A stretch of 64,000 bases of DNA, from NCBI GenBank assembly GCA_014058105.1, contig JACGCM010002394.1, positions 248,001 to 312,000 on the forward strand. The letters run 5' to 3'. Each line of letters starts with the position of its first letter. Positions within the stretch are counted from its first letter, which is position 1. Positions 33,951 to 46,149 of this stretch are shown in pieces. A program made the translations under genes and the position numbers. This stretch comes from Kingdonia uniflora (lineage: Eukaryota; Streptophyta; Magnoliopsida; Ranunculales; Circaeasteraceae). The notes under the pieces were generated by a model, which saw only the letters and a list, made by a program, of their open reading frames with translations, was not told the origin of the DNA and did no database searches.

Positions 33951-34089
33951 ATATTTTTGAGAAGTTATAAAGAGTTGAGGGTTTGAAATATATAGCTGAA
34001 AAGAGCTTTAGTTTAGGGTTTTTTTATACTTGGGAGAATTCGTACTTTAAATCACGCGTGGCAGGGTCTAGGGCTTAGTGTTTAGAGTG

Positions 34090-35690
34090 GCGGGAACTAC
34101 GTGGATGTTTTGGATAGATAGCTTGTTCTAAACGTAATCAAAGTTGACTTTAAGTTAAGCTGTCTAATTAAGTAATAAAGATTAACTTGTCACATCGACT
34201 GTATAGGAAAGAAGCTCTTAGAATTTAAATGGTTTATTTGTCATTTGTTCTTACAAAGAGTATCATTTTAGTGTGGTTAACTGTCACTGTAAATTCAATG
34301 TCTAGTATTTGTCATTCCTCTTAATATACATTGCCATTTTATTGAAGTGACTTATCAAGCATTACATACTTTTCTTTAGAGCTAGCAAAGTGACCCACAA
34401 CCCGCCAACCCTACCTAACCCAACCCTATTTCTGGCGGGTTTGGGTTTAACCTTAAGGGGTTGCGGGCCATTTGACCCGAACGCACCTAACTTTTAATAG
34501 ATTGGGTTAGGGTTTAGCCTAAGCAGTTCGGGTCGACCCGTGACCTGTTTAAGTAATTTGGATTAATTATAATTTTTTATATTAAAGCTACCATTTAAGT
34601 CTTTAACCTTTAGGGTAACAAGTAACAACAAGTCTTTCAAGTTTCAAAGTTCAAACAACGCCTTTACACTTCCTCACTTGGTCTAGTCCACAGCCTCCAC
34701 ATCTCCACTCTTACTACGACGGCACCACCCACAGTACTCTCTTGCCTAAAATCCAACACTAAATTCTCAAACTACCTTTTGTCGCAATCTTGATAAACCC
34801 ATACAGTCCTAAAATCCAACACTGAGTTCTATATCAATGAGGCAACTCCCTAAATATTGGCGGTGGCAGATCATACAAAACACTCGACACACAATCGGCA
34901 CAATCGGTCCCCATAGACAGGATTTTCTAGAATATATCCACCGATTTCTTATTCGGATTGGTAAACGATATTGATGAATTGGGGAGCATCAAAGAATCGG
35001 AAGATCTTTGTAGGTGTAATAACTTGAGAAGGTTTGGCATTGGTGTAGGGTGTAGATTAAAGAACTGCGGGACGTGGTAGTGATAATATTCTTAGGGTTG
35101 TTGTTGAGAATAGATATCTTGCATCTCTTGTACTCAACTGCTTTTATGCTCTTGGAAATATTGATTTATCACATCGACTGTATAAGAAAGATGCCCTTAG
35201 AATTTAAACGCCTAATTTGTCATTTGTTCTTACAAAGAGTATTATTTTAGTGCAATTATTTGTTATCAAAAATTCAATGTCATCCTTCCATTTGTATTTG
35301 TCATTCCTTTATATTATCTTTGTCATTTTACTGTTGTGAATTATCAAGCATTATGTACTTCCCTACCAACGTGGATGTTTTGGATAGGTAGCTTGTTGTA
35401 AACGTAATCAAAGTTGACTTATGCTAGGTTGTCAAAATCATGTAATAAAGATAATATTGACTTGTCACATAAACAGTAAATTAAAGAATCTGTCAGATTT
35501 AAAGCAGAGCATTTGACATTTTTGGTGACCAACGATATCATCGAAATGATGTTAATTGTCATTTCTTTATAAATAACTTGTCATTTTCCTGCCTGGAATG
35601 AATTATAACCATTATAGAGTATTAACTGCATAACTTGTACAATTGCTTCCAGTTCTTTCCAATTCTCAAGCATTACATACTTCCCTACCA
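34090..35690 (+). repeat. Direct repeats of a non-coding Mutator-like segment
   Basis: Three partial units share GTGGATGTTTTGGATAG(A/G)TAG, AACGTAATCAAAGTTGACTT, TTGTCACATCGACTGTATA and CAAGCATTA(C/T)(A/G)TACTT. They are at about 34090-34376, 35160-35365 and 35365-35690. A hAT-like insertion separates the first two. Part of the same segment also follows copy A near 29890-29950. Confidence 0.65.
34377..35160. mobile_element. hAT-like insertion or fragment
   Basis: Starts TAGAGCTAGCAAAGTGACCC, followed by CCCGCC, GGCGGGTTTGGGTTTAACC and TTTGACCCG. This pattern (TAG.GCTGGCAAA.GGGT with GGGTT/AACCC richness) resembles plant hAT termini. It interrupts the direct-repeat unit. I find no clear right terminal repeat or 8-bp target duplication, so the call is tentative. 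Confidence 0.35.
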
Positions 35691-35693
35691 ACG

Positions 35694-36131
35694 ATGCATT
35701 CCCTTTTTTGTTGGTGCGGTAAAAGTTATGATTTTTGTCTCTCACGCACAAGCCTCAGCCCTAAGCGCTGGTTCTGTCAATGCGCTCACAAAATTGGTAG
35801 GTATGGTTTATGGGCGCGGGTAGATGAGGTGAAAAAGTGTGATTGCAGTCTCATTTACAGAGTCTCTAAACTGCCCGGTAGGAGATTCTACATTTGCCCA
35901 CAATACCATTATCAGTTCAAAACTTGGTTTTGAGAATCCTCTATGCCCGATGATTCTAAAAGGCCACAATCGTCAACGGCGAAAGACATCACAAATTTTG
36001 GTCAAGGGAGCAATCCGATCCTTGACACTATTACAAATGAACCTTATACTCAACTAGGAATCTCCGAGGTCAGAACGGAGATGCTGCAAGATTTTTTTTC
36101 CAAGTTAAAATCTCTAGATCTTAACAAGTAG
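35694..36131 (+). pseudogene. Tandem GRF-like zinc-finger ORF
   Basis: ORF from an ATG at 35694 with one in-frame TGA at 35931-35933, then open in the same frame to 36131 (145 codons). It has two Cys-rich motifs. The first is C-W-C-G ... TSLSPKRWFCQC. The second is C-D-C-S ... LPGRRFYICPQ, followed by F-K-T-W. The pattern C-x-C, G-R-x-F-x-x-C and F-x-x-W is that of the GRF zinc finger, which binds single-stranded nucleic acid in known proteins. The second motif's TGA sits near the expected final aromatic residue. Similar small zinc-finger ORFs occur in plant transposons (general recollection). Probably Mutator-like cargo. Confidence 0.5.
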
Positions 36132-36303
36132 AGAAAATATGTAGGATTGAAGTGTAATATTCCTTATCTTTAGTGACGCTAATTTCTGGCTTTAGAATGT
36201 TAAGCTCATAAGGAACATATGTTTAAAGCTGCAGTACAAATGATAAATAATGATAATCAAACTACAAATTCCACTAAACAACAATATTACAGAAGATAGT
36301 CAA

Positions 36304-36440
36304 ATTTATGGTTCAGGACCGGACAACCTCTCCTCTAGCGATTCAACTATATCAACAATGCGCTCAAGATTCAAATCTATGGTTATAAGACTGACAGCCA
36401 TCCTGTTGCCAATGTCTTTGACTGTTGATTGAAGCTTCAT
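36304..36440 (-). CDS. Short minus-strand coding fragment, unidentified
   Basis: The minus-strand frame FFMKLQSTVKDIGNRMAVSL continues with an amphipathic Leu/Glu/Asp-rich stretch and stops at about 36304. It looks like the C-terminal end of a helical protein, but I recognise no family. It lies where the TCATTTGT motif changes orientation and could be the terminal exon of a leftward gene. Low confidence. Confidence 0.25.
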
Positions 36441-36802
36441 AAAGAAGTTGATAAAATGATAGATGCTGAATGAGAAATGAGAAATAATACATAACCAATG
36501 ACAACATGTTAATAATACCATAACATATGATGATAAATGACAAACACGCCAAAACAAGTGATAGACCACTACCAGATGGATGGCATATATTTTTTAAAAT
36601 GACAACAAATACATTCAGCACCTAGGGATCATTTCCAATGTTCCCTCATTTCTAATGGGTTTGGTCAAGATTGTTGTGTTTAAATTCATTCTGACATTGA
36701 GATTTGGAACTTAGCATTAAATACTGTTGTGGTTTATTTGGCAAGTACTTCCTTATTTTAATCTTGTGCAACTATTTCCTCTCTAACTGCTCTGTAAAGA
36801 AG

Positions 36803-37215
36803 ATGGTGACCACCAGACGCCAAGCGTACGAGGCAAAGGTTCTTACCAAGATGTAAGAGTTGTGGGCATTGATACTTTGGGACCTAGTCCCTTGAACTTC
36901 CTACTCCCATTCTAGCGCGTCCTACCTTCTATGGGATGACCTATAAAGAGGTGGAAGAGACGGATGACGATTATTATCAAATGATCTACATTCACTATAT
37001 GGTGATGTCAGAGCAGTCGCGGAGGGATGGCTTGCATCTTCTGGTAGAGGATGCTGTTACAATGGTGGATGAAGCGGCTGGTATACGTTTGATGATGTCT
37101 TGCCAGTACCCTGAGTAGAATCAGAGGAAGAGACGGTAGTTGTGGTGGGGGTTACGGAGGAGACGGTGGCGATGGTAGGGGAGACCGATCACCACCATTA
37201 TCTCCTAGTACATAA
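36803..37215 (+). pseudogene. Mutator-like copy of the Tat antisense ORF 1 family
   Basis: Starts with an ATG at 36803 (MVTTRRQAYEAKVLTKM), like MVKTRSMVLEEK at 59381. A different frame then carries the domain: ARPTFYGMTYKEVEETDDDY, then Y-x-x-M-I-Y-I-H-Y, and EQSRRDGLHLLVEDAV. This aligns with PPSYQGLSGEDAVEAEEDFY, W-R-F-H-I-F, and EERWACLRTLAEDRV. A third frame then reads a Gly-rich tail (GSCGGGYGGDGGDGRGDR) to a stop at 37213-37215, comparable to the Gly-rich tail after 59720. The shared order basic start, acidic domain, Gly-rich tail supports common descent. Frameshifts and a stop mean it is not translatable now. Confidence 0.55.
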
Positions 37216-37329
37216 ACTGATGTAAATTGATATAATATAAACTGTGATCTGTAACAATATTCAAACTAATGAAATTTTCTTTTTTTGTGCCCAATGAATG
37301 AGTATTACAATTTCAAACTAAAGAAATAT

Positions 37330-39065
37330 AATATTTGGATGATGACAAATCATAGATAAGAAATGATAAATAATATATCATGTATAATAAATGACAAATC
37401 ATTGATAACGATTGACAAATCATAGTTGACAAATGACAAATCTTATATACAAAATGACAAATCATACCTAAGAAATAACAAATCATTCATGACAAATGAC
37501 AAATCATATTTCCAAGAAAATATAATTTATTATATCAAATAACCAAATAGACCATTCACTTACATCAATTGTCTATCTACAAAACAAATAGATCAGTTGA
37601 TGGTTCATGTTTCACAAATCATATATAAAAAAAATTGATCATTGGTAACAAATGATAAATCTCAGATAACAAATAACAAATAACCAAATAGACCATTAAC
37701 TTACATCAAATGTTGTTTATCTACAAAACAAATAGATCAATTGAACCTTCCCAAATTATATATAAAAAAATGATCATTGGTAACAAATAACAAATCTCAG
37801 ATAACAAACGCCAAATCATATATTACAAATGATAAATCTCATATAACAAATAACAAATAACCAAATAGACCATTGACTTATATCAAATATTGTTTATCTA
37901 CAAAACAAATAGATCAATTAAACCTTCACAAATCATGTATAAAAAAAATCGATCATATCTAGCAAATGACAAATCTCATATAATAAATGACAAATATCAT
38001 ATAATAAATGACAAATAACCAAATCGACCATTTACTTACATCAAATATTGTATATCTATAAAACAAATAGATTAATTGATCCTTCACAAATTATATATAT
38101 ATAAAAATTTATCATCGGTAACAAATGACAAATCGTACCTAACAAATGACAAATCATTCATGACAAATGACAAACCATATAACAAATGATGACAAATCAT
38201 AGATAACAAATAAGAAATCATATATAAGAAATGAAAAATTGTAGATAAAAAATGATAAATACGCGATAACAAATGACAAATCATATGTAATAAATGACAA
38301 ATCTCAGATAACAAATGACAAATCATATATTTCTAAGAGAACACAATTTATTATATCAAATAACCAAATTGACCATTCACTTAAATCAATTGTCTATCTA
38401 CAAAACAAATATATCAATTGATTTTTATATATATATATATATATAATCATATATAAAAAAATGATCATTGATAACAAATCATACATAAAAAAAATTGATC
38501 ATTGATAACAAATCACATATCATATATAAGAAATGAAAAATCGTAAATACCAAATGATAAATCATAGTTGACAAATGATATATCATAGATAAGAAATGAT
38601 AAATCGTAGATAACAAATGACAAATGGCAAGTCATAACTAACAAAAGACAAATTGTGTTTTTAAGAACAAATATTGTATACCTGCAAATAAACATAGTTT
38701 ATTATATCAAATAACCAAATAGACCATTGACTTACATCAAATCATAGATGACAAATGACAAATAATATATAACCAATGGAAAATCATTGATAAATCATAG
38801 ATATCAAATGATAAATCTTAAATAACAAATACCAAATCTCATATAATAAATGCCAAATCTCAAATAACAAATGACAAATCATACATAAGAAATGACAAAT
38901 TAATTATAAGTGGATGACATAATTCATAAATTGACATACATCCAACTAGACAAACTAGTCTCTGACTCCATTGTAACAAATAACAAATATGTCATATAGG
39001 AATGACAAAGAAGATACAACAAATGAGAAAGATCATATAAATAAATGATATTAATAATTATTTAT
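37330..39065. repeat. Long array of ACAAATGAC/ACAAATCATA short repeats with higher-order units
   Basis: Dozens of AACAAATGACAAATCATA-type repeats, mostly on the + strand. Superimposed are longer units marked by AACCAAAT(A/C/T)GACCATT at 37541, 37682, 37859, 38017, 38362 and 38713 (spacing 141, 177, 158, 345 and 351), each followed by ACAAAACAAATAGATCA-like text. No coding sequence. The irregular spacing and the lack of constant spacers rule out a CRISPR-like array. Confidence 0.85.
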
Positions 39066-39069
39066 AACT

Positions 39070-42000
39070 TTACAAAATTATAGAAATTATACATTTAACA
39101 AAATGTAGATCAAAGTTTCTAAAAATCTCCTGCGCCTCAACTCTCAGCCTCAATATGTCATAAGCAATTGTGTAACGGCATTCATCACCGTCTATCAGAT
39201 CTAGAAATTTTATCTCCCTTTGGATATTGTCCATAAAGACAAGCATATAGACCCCGCAGTTATAACCATTTGGTTGTATTGGACATTTCCCAAAATGCAC
39301 TACAATAAATAAAGGTTTTTATGTCACTAAAAAATTGACGTAAAAGAGAAATAACGTCACTTTTACAAACGACGTTAACCTAGGCGACTTGGAAAGTCTT
39401 GATAATTCATGTCACTTTTTAAGTAACGTAATTGTCTATAATTAATAATTAATGACGTTATTATGTCCTCAAGTCACGTGACTATAGCCTTAAAATAATG
39501 AATGATGTAACGTAGAAGGTCTGCGACGTCATTTATTAAATGATGTTGATACTTATTAAAGAGAAAAAAATATACAGCTCCCACCCCACTTCCCTCCTCT
39601 ATCGCATTTTATATTTCACATCCAGCCTTGCATATCCTATCATACCACCTGCCCTTCATCCTTGCCGCACTTCCCCCCTGTACCTCACCACTATAATTTA
39701 CAAGATATACTTATTACTGAAAATTCAAGCAGCGGATGGAGTATAAATATAAATTCTTCTCTGAACTTTAAATAAATTCTTATTTATTCTTATATCATGG
39801 TAAGAAAATTACAAAGACATATTTATAGCAAGAGAAGTACAATAAATATAACCAAAAAAAAAAAAAAAAAGGACTAGCGGTTCAAAGAATGCATTGTGAT
39901 AGGATGGAACAATTGCAAGTTGCACTTTGAATTCTGACAGAACGTAAGCCAAACAATGATATGAGTATGCTTTACAAATATATATTTAGAAGCTGAAGCT
40001 TCATCATAAGTTTTGCTATCCACAATGAAATGTCATCGAGTAATTGTTAACTCTTGGCGAATGGTCGATATAAGCACTCCATGTATAGTCCTTCAATACT
40101 TGATCATCAGAACATATATCGTTGCACTCACCTAAGCCTGAAAACAAAATAACATGAGTATACATTATTGTGTTTTGAAATCAAAAAGAGAAACAAGTTG
40201 ATTTGGACTTAAATAGTAGCATAAGACAAATGAGAGTAAGAGAGAGTACGTGAGAGCTTCAAATATTCACCTTTGTTGTCTTTCCACCAAACTAGCCAAA
40301 TCTTTCAAATTCTTTACATACTTACCATTAATAAAACAAACTTGTTACATGCCCTACCAACAGGTTGAAGTAAGTGTTGACAATGCCCTCATACTCTGAT
40401 GCTTATAATTTTGCAAATATAATTGTCCATGGTACTCTTAAGGCCAAGCGAATAATATAAGTACATTTTTCTCAAATCTCAGTAAAATTGCATAAAAAAA
40501 ATCAAAGTTGTAATAGAGATAAGTACAAAGAAACTAGGGTCTCATACAATCAAGCTTATTGGAACATAAATATTCTTGCAAGAGCTGCCCCCATCAATAT
40601 GAGCTACCCCACCATTAGATTTTGCAAGCAACATTTATTATTAAATTTTAAGGCTAGAGCCACATTGGTCAACATATAAAAGAGGGGGAGTACATATAAT
40701 TGAGAAGTATACCTATATTGTTAAGACAACCCAAACAACAAGCCTGAAAGTGAATAAATCCCTTGAACCTTCCCTCGCCATAGGTTTTATTTTACACAAA
40801 ACCAAAAATAAGTTGAACACTCAAAGCTCCTTTACATAATTATGTACCAATGGTAAAAAGAAATAGTACCCTAATATCCTATGTAACTCCCAAGTGCATC
40901 ATTTAGATGATATCTTGAAGAAACTAAAACCTTTAATATGATTATAACATTGTTGGACAAGTCAATATGATGCCCTATCCATAACAATGAAGAAAATAAT
41001 GGCAGAAGGGAATGACGCGTCTAAGTCCGATAAAGGTAGAAAGAACTAAGATTTTGCTAGCACCATGAACAAAATGATGAATGGGCAGTTGATGTAAAGT
41101 ATGCAAGCCTCATGATTTTGTAACATAGGATCCTTCCATTAGGCAATAAAGAAGAAGATAACATAGGATCAAAATTATGAATCCAAGCTCATACCTTAAA
41201 TGAGAATAAAACAAACAAGAAACTGTAATTGTAAGCAAATAAAGAGCTAAAAACCCAAATTAAAAGAAAAATCAGAAAACCAAATCTTATAAACTAGATT
41301 AGAGATTGGATTAATAGATTGCAAAAACCTACAAGAAATTCCCCAAATTTGTGTCTGATGATTAAACCCTTTGGAATTACAATTATTATTGTAAGGAAGG
41401 ATATTTAGCGAAGTTCATCAATTGGGTATTTGCAAAATCAGATTAACAAATAATTTTTAACCAATTTCTAATTGGAAACCAGTTCAAGAGAGAGAGAGAG
41501 ATAAAAAGAAAGAGATTGCCAGAGATGCAACTTTCGAAGGGATGAAGGGAGGAGAGAATTTTTTTTCTTGGGCTTGCAACAACCATTTCGAGCTCAAACA
41601 TCACTCTCTCTGGTTTTTATCCTTTGCCCCTTTCAGGTTTATGAGTTAAGGTTAAAGCATGTTCACCTATAAACACAACTCCTCGAGAATTTAGTAAAAC
41701 ATTCAACGTCAGTGGAAACAAAAATTGGCATTACTCTTAGAAAAATAATGACGTGAATTGAATTTTATTTTAATGTCACTACCAAAAGTGACGCAATGCA
41801 CATTGATAAGTTAAACAACGCTACTTATTAGGGGATTGACGTTGTATCCAAACAAGTGGCGGACATGATAGGAAAATATGACTTTTCACGTCAGAATCCT
41901 GATAAATGACGTTAAACAAGTGACCTGAACAATCTTTTCTTTAGCTTCGCGGGCACGATATTGTATATCAAAATATTGAATCAGGGTTTTAATGTACACA

Positions 42001-45000
42001 TCAATGACTTGAACAAAAAAAGAAAATGACAAATTATATAACAAAAATGATAAAGTTCATTAATACAAATGACAACAATGTCAATACAAATAATAAAGTT
42101 TATGGAAAATAACTTCTATTTAAAGAAATGCCAAAGTACAATAAAAAAAGTGCAGACAATTTGAAAAAAATGGTAAAGACTCTTGTACAAATAATAGTTT
42201 TCTGAAAAAAAAAAAAAAGTATATGACAGGGATAACCCAATAAATGACAGAGGAAAATAAATAAATGATATAAATACCTCATTGTCCAACCATTCTTTTG
42301 GATGTACGGTGCAAAGAGCGTTAATGCAAACAATTTCTTCACCTATCCTCCTTTAGGTACTTCTCTTGTTCTTCATAGCTTCAGAAGATAATTCATCTTT
42401 CCTCAGTGACCAGACTTGGTCTACCTGGTTTTTCTCATCCTGAGAGATGGGTCTTTGAATAAAAGATTATAATAACACTCCCGTAAGAAGCTCTTCAAGG
42501 TGAGCATGCAATTGGTTCATTTGACAAGCTATTTTGAAGGCTCATTCATTAATATCTTCGTCAGTTAGTGCATGCCTCTTCTTTAAGGTGACATCCACTT
42601 CTGACTCTATTAAAACAAGTTGGAACAGATATGTCGAAATAAGAAAATATATTATATGAGAATGATTAATAAACCAGTTGTTTGGTTTAAAAGTACTTCA
42701 TACATTGGTCTGGTCAACGAACATTTCTTTTATTACTTGCACATGGTCTGGTTTTTTTTATAAATTTCCATCATCATCATCCTTGCCTTCAACCACCTCC
42801 TTTTTACTTTTTTTAGTCTATAAATAAATAGACTACAAATAATAAGATTGATACAAGATATGGGAAAATAAATAGAAGAAAATGAGAAGTTACTAGTAAA
42901 GAAATGATAAGTTACCTGACTAGCTTCATCAACATCTTCCTCCTGGTGGGAGATTACTACTTTAGTTTTTACAACCTCCATAGTCTGTTCCTCGACAAAT
43001 ATAGCAGTTCTTTGGTCTATACTAGTATGTAAATAAATAGACTACAAATGATAAAAGTAATACAAGATTTGGTAAAATAAAAGTAGAAAATGAGAAGTCA
43101 CCTATAAACAAATGATAAGTTACGTGATAAGCTTCACCAACAACTTTCTCCTGGCTAAAGAATACTATATATATATCAGTTTGTGCTACCTCTGCAACCA
43201 CCATAGTTTGTACAAGAAAGGTTAAAGAAGAAACAAATTAAAATAAAAAAATGGTATGGATAGGTGATGTTAATATTATGGATTACTCAATATAAATAAA
43301 TATTAGTTGTAGTCATATAAGTTGAGGTTATGAATCTTTTTCTTCAGCAAATACCTCATTGGCATGTTGTACATCTTTTTTTCCATTATAAAACGCCACT
43401 ACAGTTTGTTGTTCTAAATCCTCTTCTTCAGCAACTTGAGATTGCTCTTCTTCAGATTTAGCTTTCTCCTCGCCATCTTTTTCAACATCATCAACTTTCT
43501 CATCACCATTTTTCTATTCTTCCATCTGTAAAATAGGATATACATACTACGAATGGTAAAATTAAATGAACAAACAACATGGTAACAACAAATATGATAG
43601 ATAACTCAAAATAAATGTTAGATATATACCTCTTGAACTTCATCTTCTTTAGCAACTTGAGATTGCTCTTCTTCAACAGATTAAACTTTTTCCTCAACAT
43701 TTTTCTCATCATCATCATCATCTTTCTCATCTTCGTCATCTTTTATGTCACCCTTCTTCCATTTCATATACAATAAATGAAATGAACAAAGACTTCAAAA
43801 GAAATGAAAGTTCTGGAGAAGAGAATGACAAAGACATCCTAACAAATGCCAAAATATTTTGAACAAATGACAGACTTTTAAACAAATGACAAAATTCATA
43901 AAGTAAATGCCAATTTTTTGAAAAAAAAATGTCAAATAAAATCATATAAATGATAAGAAGTAGTAAACGGATGATAGCTCTAGAAGACTGCCATCATATT
44001 CAGACAATATCGCTTCCAAATTCACTTCTATCTCAACTTCAACATCATCATCTACCATTAAATATTTTACCACCTCCAATCTTTCTCCAGGCGTAACTTG
44101 CTGAAGCAAATTTTCTGTAGTTGATTGAAATTCATCAAGTTTTGGGAATTCTGCCCGCCTCTTCCTTGGCGCTCTATTAGCTAAGCCCTTCTTGGGGATC
44201 TTGGGGATTAAGGTTTTCAATTAGATCAATGGGACATGATCCAATTGTTCGTCAATGATATCTTCTATATTCGTGCCTTCAACTTCTTTCTTCAGGGAGA
44301 CATCAGTTTCTCCCGCCTTCTTATTCTTCTTGATAACATTCATCTTCTTCTGTCTTTCTCCCTTACCTTTTTTCTTCTCTTCAATCTTTTGATTTTATTT
44401 TGGAGGTCTCTTTACCAGGTTCTCGACTCTGCCTTCTTCCTTTTCCCATCTTCTTTTCCATTACCTTCTTCTTCTCGCTTACGTTTCGCAGTTTTCTCAG
44501 GAATAGAGAACTGGTACTGCCCAATGAATAGAGTATCTCCAAGTGGTAGAGTACTCTCTCTAATTGTAGATATCAAAATTTGTTCCAACATTTTATCATG
44601 GTTATGCAATATTTTACCATAGTCATCCAACTTCTGTAACATTTTACCATGCTTCTCCAAATGGGAGCATACCCTAACAACTACAACTTCGATCTCAGTG
44701 GCAGAAGAACTGCTACCTATTGCAGGTGCACTGACTGTAGGTGCACCGACTGTAAGAAATTCGATTACAGGTGCTTCAATATAATTTCTTTGAAATATTT
44801 AAACAGATGACGATGACAAAGGGCAACTTAAAAATGGCAAAAAAAGTCTAATAATGATAATAGGTATACAACAGATGAAAAAACAAGACTTAATAATGGT
44901 AGAGAAAAAAATCAAACAAATAACAAAAAGAGGATACAAAATGCCAAACCTAAGCAAATAAAATGATACGAAACATAAATTAAATGACAAGGAAGCAATA

Positions 45001-46126
45001 AAATGAATCATTCATACAAAGAATGGAAGATTACCAAGGCCTCTTATACAAGTTCTTACTGCATGTCACTCTCAGATACCTTCATAGCTGCTACCAACAA
45101 TTTGGGGTTAGCAAAAAACTTTTTAAACGCCCCAATTTGGTGACGCGTAAAGAATGTCATCCTCCATCCCTGTAGCTTAGGGAACAAATATACCGATTCA
45201 TGAATTCTTGGAAACTTCAGGCTAGGAATAGAGAGGAAAGTCTATATCATCAACACCTAGGTACATCCGTTCAGTGATAAAGTTTTATCCAATTTTTTAT
45301 CAGCGGCCGATCGGTAATCGACAAACTCCACTATTTGAATCCACAAGAAATTATAGACTTGCTCACCCCAGGGAAATCTAGTAAACTGATCTAGATCATT
45401 TACCATATCAACATATTTCACCTCAATGTTTATCCCCTTGTTCGGGAGGAGAAATGAAAATATAATTTTTAACAAATTTAATCAAAGAACATCGTCTACA
45501 AAATAAAATTACACAATGTAATGATAAGAACCTTAGAAAATAATTAGCCAAAAATGGCAAACATAATACAAAAATTGGAGGGGTGAGAAATACAATGAAG
45601 AATGATGATAAAGCAGGCCAAACAAATGACAAATTAGAACCTTACCATGATGTCTTTCCAATTTTGCCTATTTTAAATCCCTGTCAATTTCCTTCAACCC
45701 ATATGTATTCTTCTTCTTGGGGAATCGCCTCATTCTGAAATTCGTTATACGCTCAGGATCAACAAATAAGAATTCATTTGCAATAAGAGAGACACGTAGC
45801 CCTAAAATTAGGTAAACATGAATAGGTTTCATCTGAATTATCGTCCCCCCAAATTGGAACTTCATATCACCGAGATGACGATCGAATATTTCTACAACTA
45901 ACGTCGACATTGTCGCTATTGGTTCAATCAGCAGTAACGTTGCAAAGCAGGATGTACGAAGAACACCATTCTCCTCTTCAGGAAGAGCGGTAAATATTTT
46001 GTGATGTCCCACACCTGTACACCGAGAGGTGTAATTTTTAGCATTGGAGGTACCCTTCTTAGCTCCACCCTTCTGCGTTTGGTTCTCCTCGTCAACTTGT
46101 TCATTCACTTCTTTATTAGACTTCAT
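39070..46126 (-). pseudogene. Ulp1-type (C48) cysteine protease gene of the Mutator-like element
   Basis: Minus-strand, multi-exon. The N-terminal domain at 46126-45668 (LRTSCFATLLLIEPIATMS, IHVYLILGLR) is of the plant transposon DUF1985 type. It is followed by FPWGEQVYNFLWIQIVEF (about 45400), SLKFPRIHESVYLFPKLQGW (about 45200), a coiled-coil exon (44660-44412) and acidic/Lys-rich exons (44220-42730). KEWLDNE (about 42290) and IKTLIQYFDIQYRAREAKEK (about 41975) follow. The catalytic segment CPIQPNGYNCGVYMLVFMDN (39290-39230) holds the Gln and Cys of the triad. CACTA 2 splits the catalytic domain. The expected His and Asp region is not found on either side, so the protease is dead. Confidence 0.7.
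39298..41922 (+). mobile_element. Non-autonomous CACTA-like element 2 (about 2.6 kb)
   Basis: The left end is CACTACAATAAATAAAGG, a classic CACTA terminus, followed by many subterminal TGACGT/ACGTCA repeats. These recur in both orientations over the last 250 bp (41690-41915). The right end is degenerate (AAACAAGTG; inverted CACTTGTTT), and I see no 3-bp target duplication. The interior (39540-41690) has no recognisable transposase. It lies inside the Ulp1 catalytic exon. Confidence 0.65.
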
Positions 46127-46149
46127 TATGAAAGAAAAATAGACTTTAA

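Noticed and set aside
37330..39065. CRISPR-like repeat array
   Set aside because: The repeats are variable in length, overlap, and lack unique spacers of constant size. The sequence is clearly plant nuclear transposon DNA.
44236..44622. + strand hydrophobic ORF of 128 codons resembling a membrane protein
   Set aside because: Complement of Lys/Glu-rich coiled-coil exons of the Ulp1 gene. Phe/Leu-rich shadows of such exons are expected.
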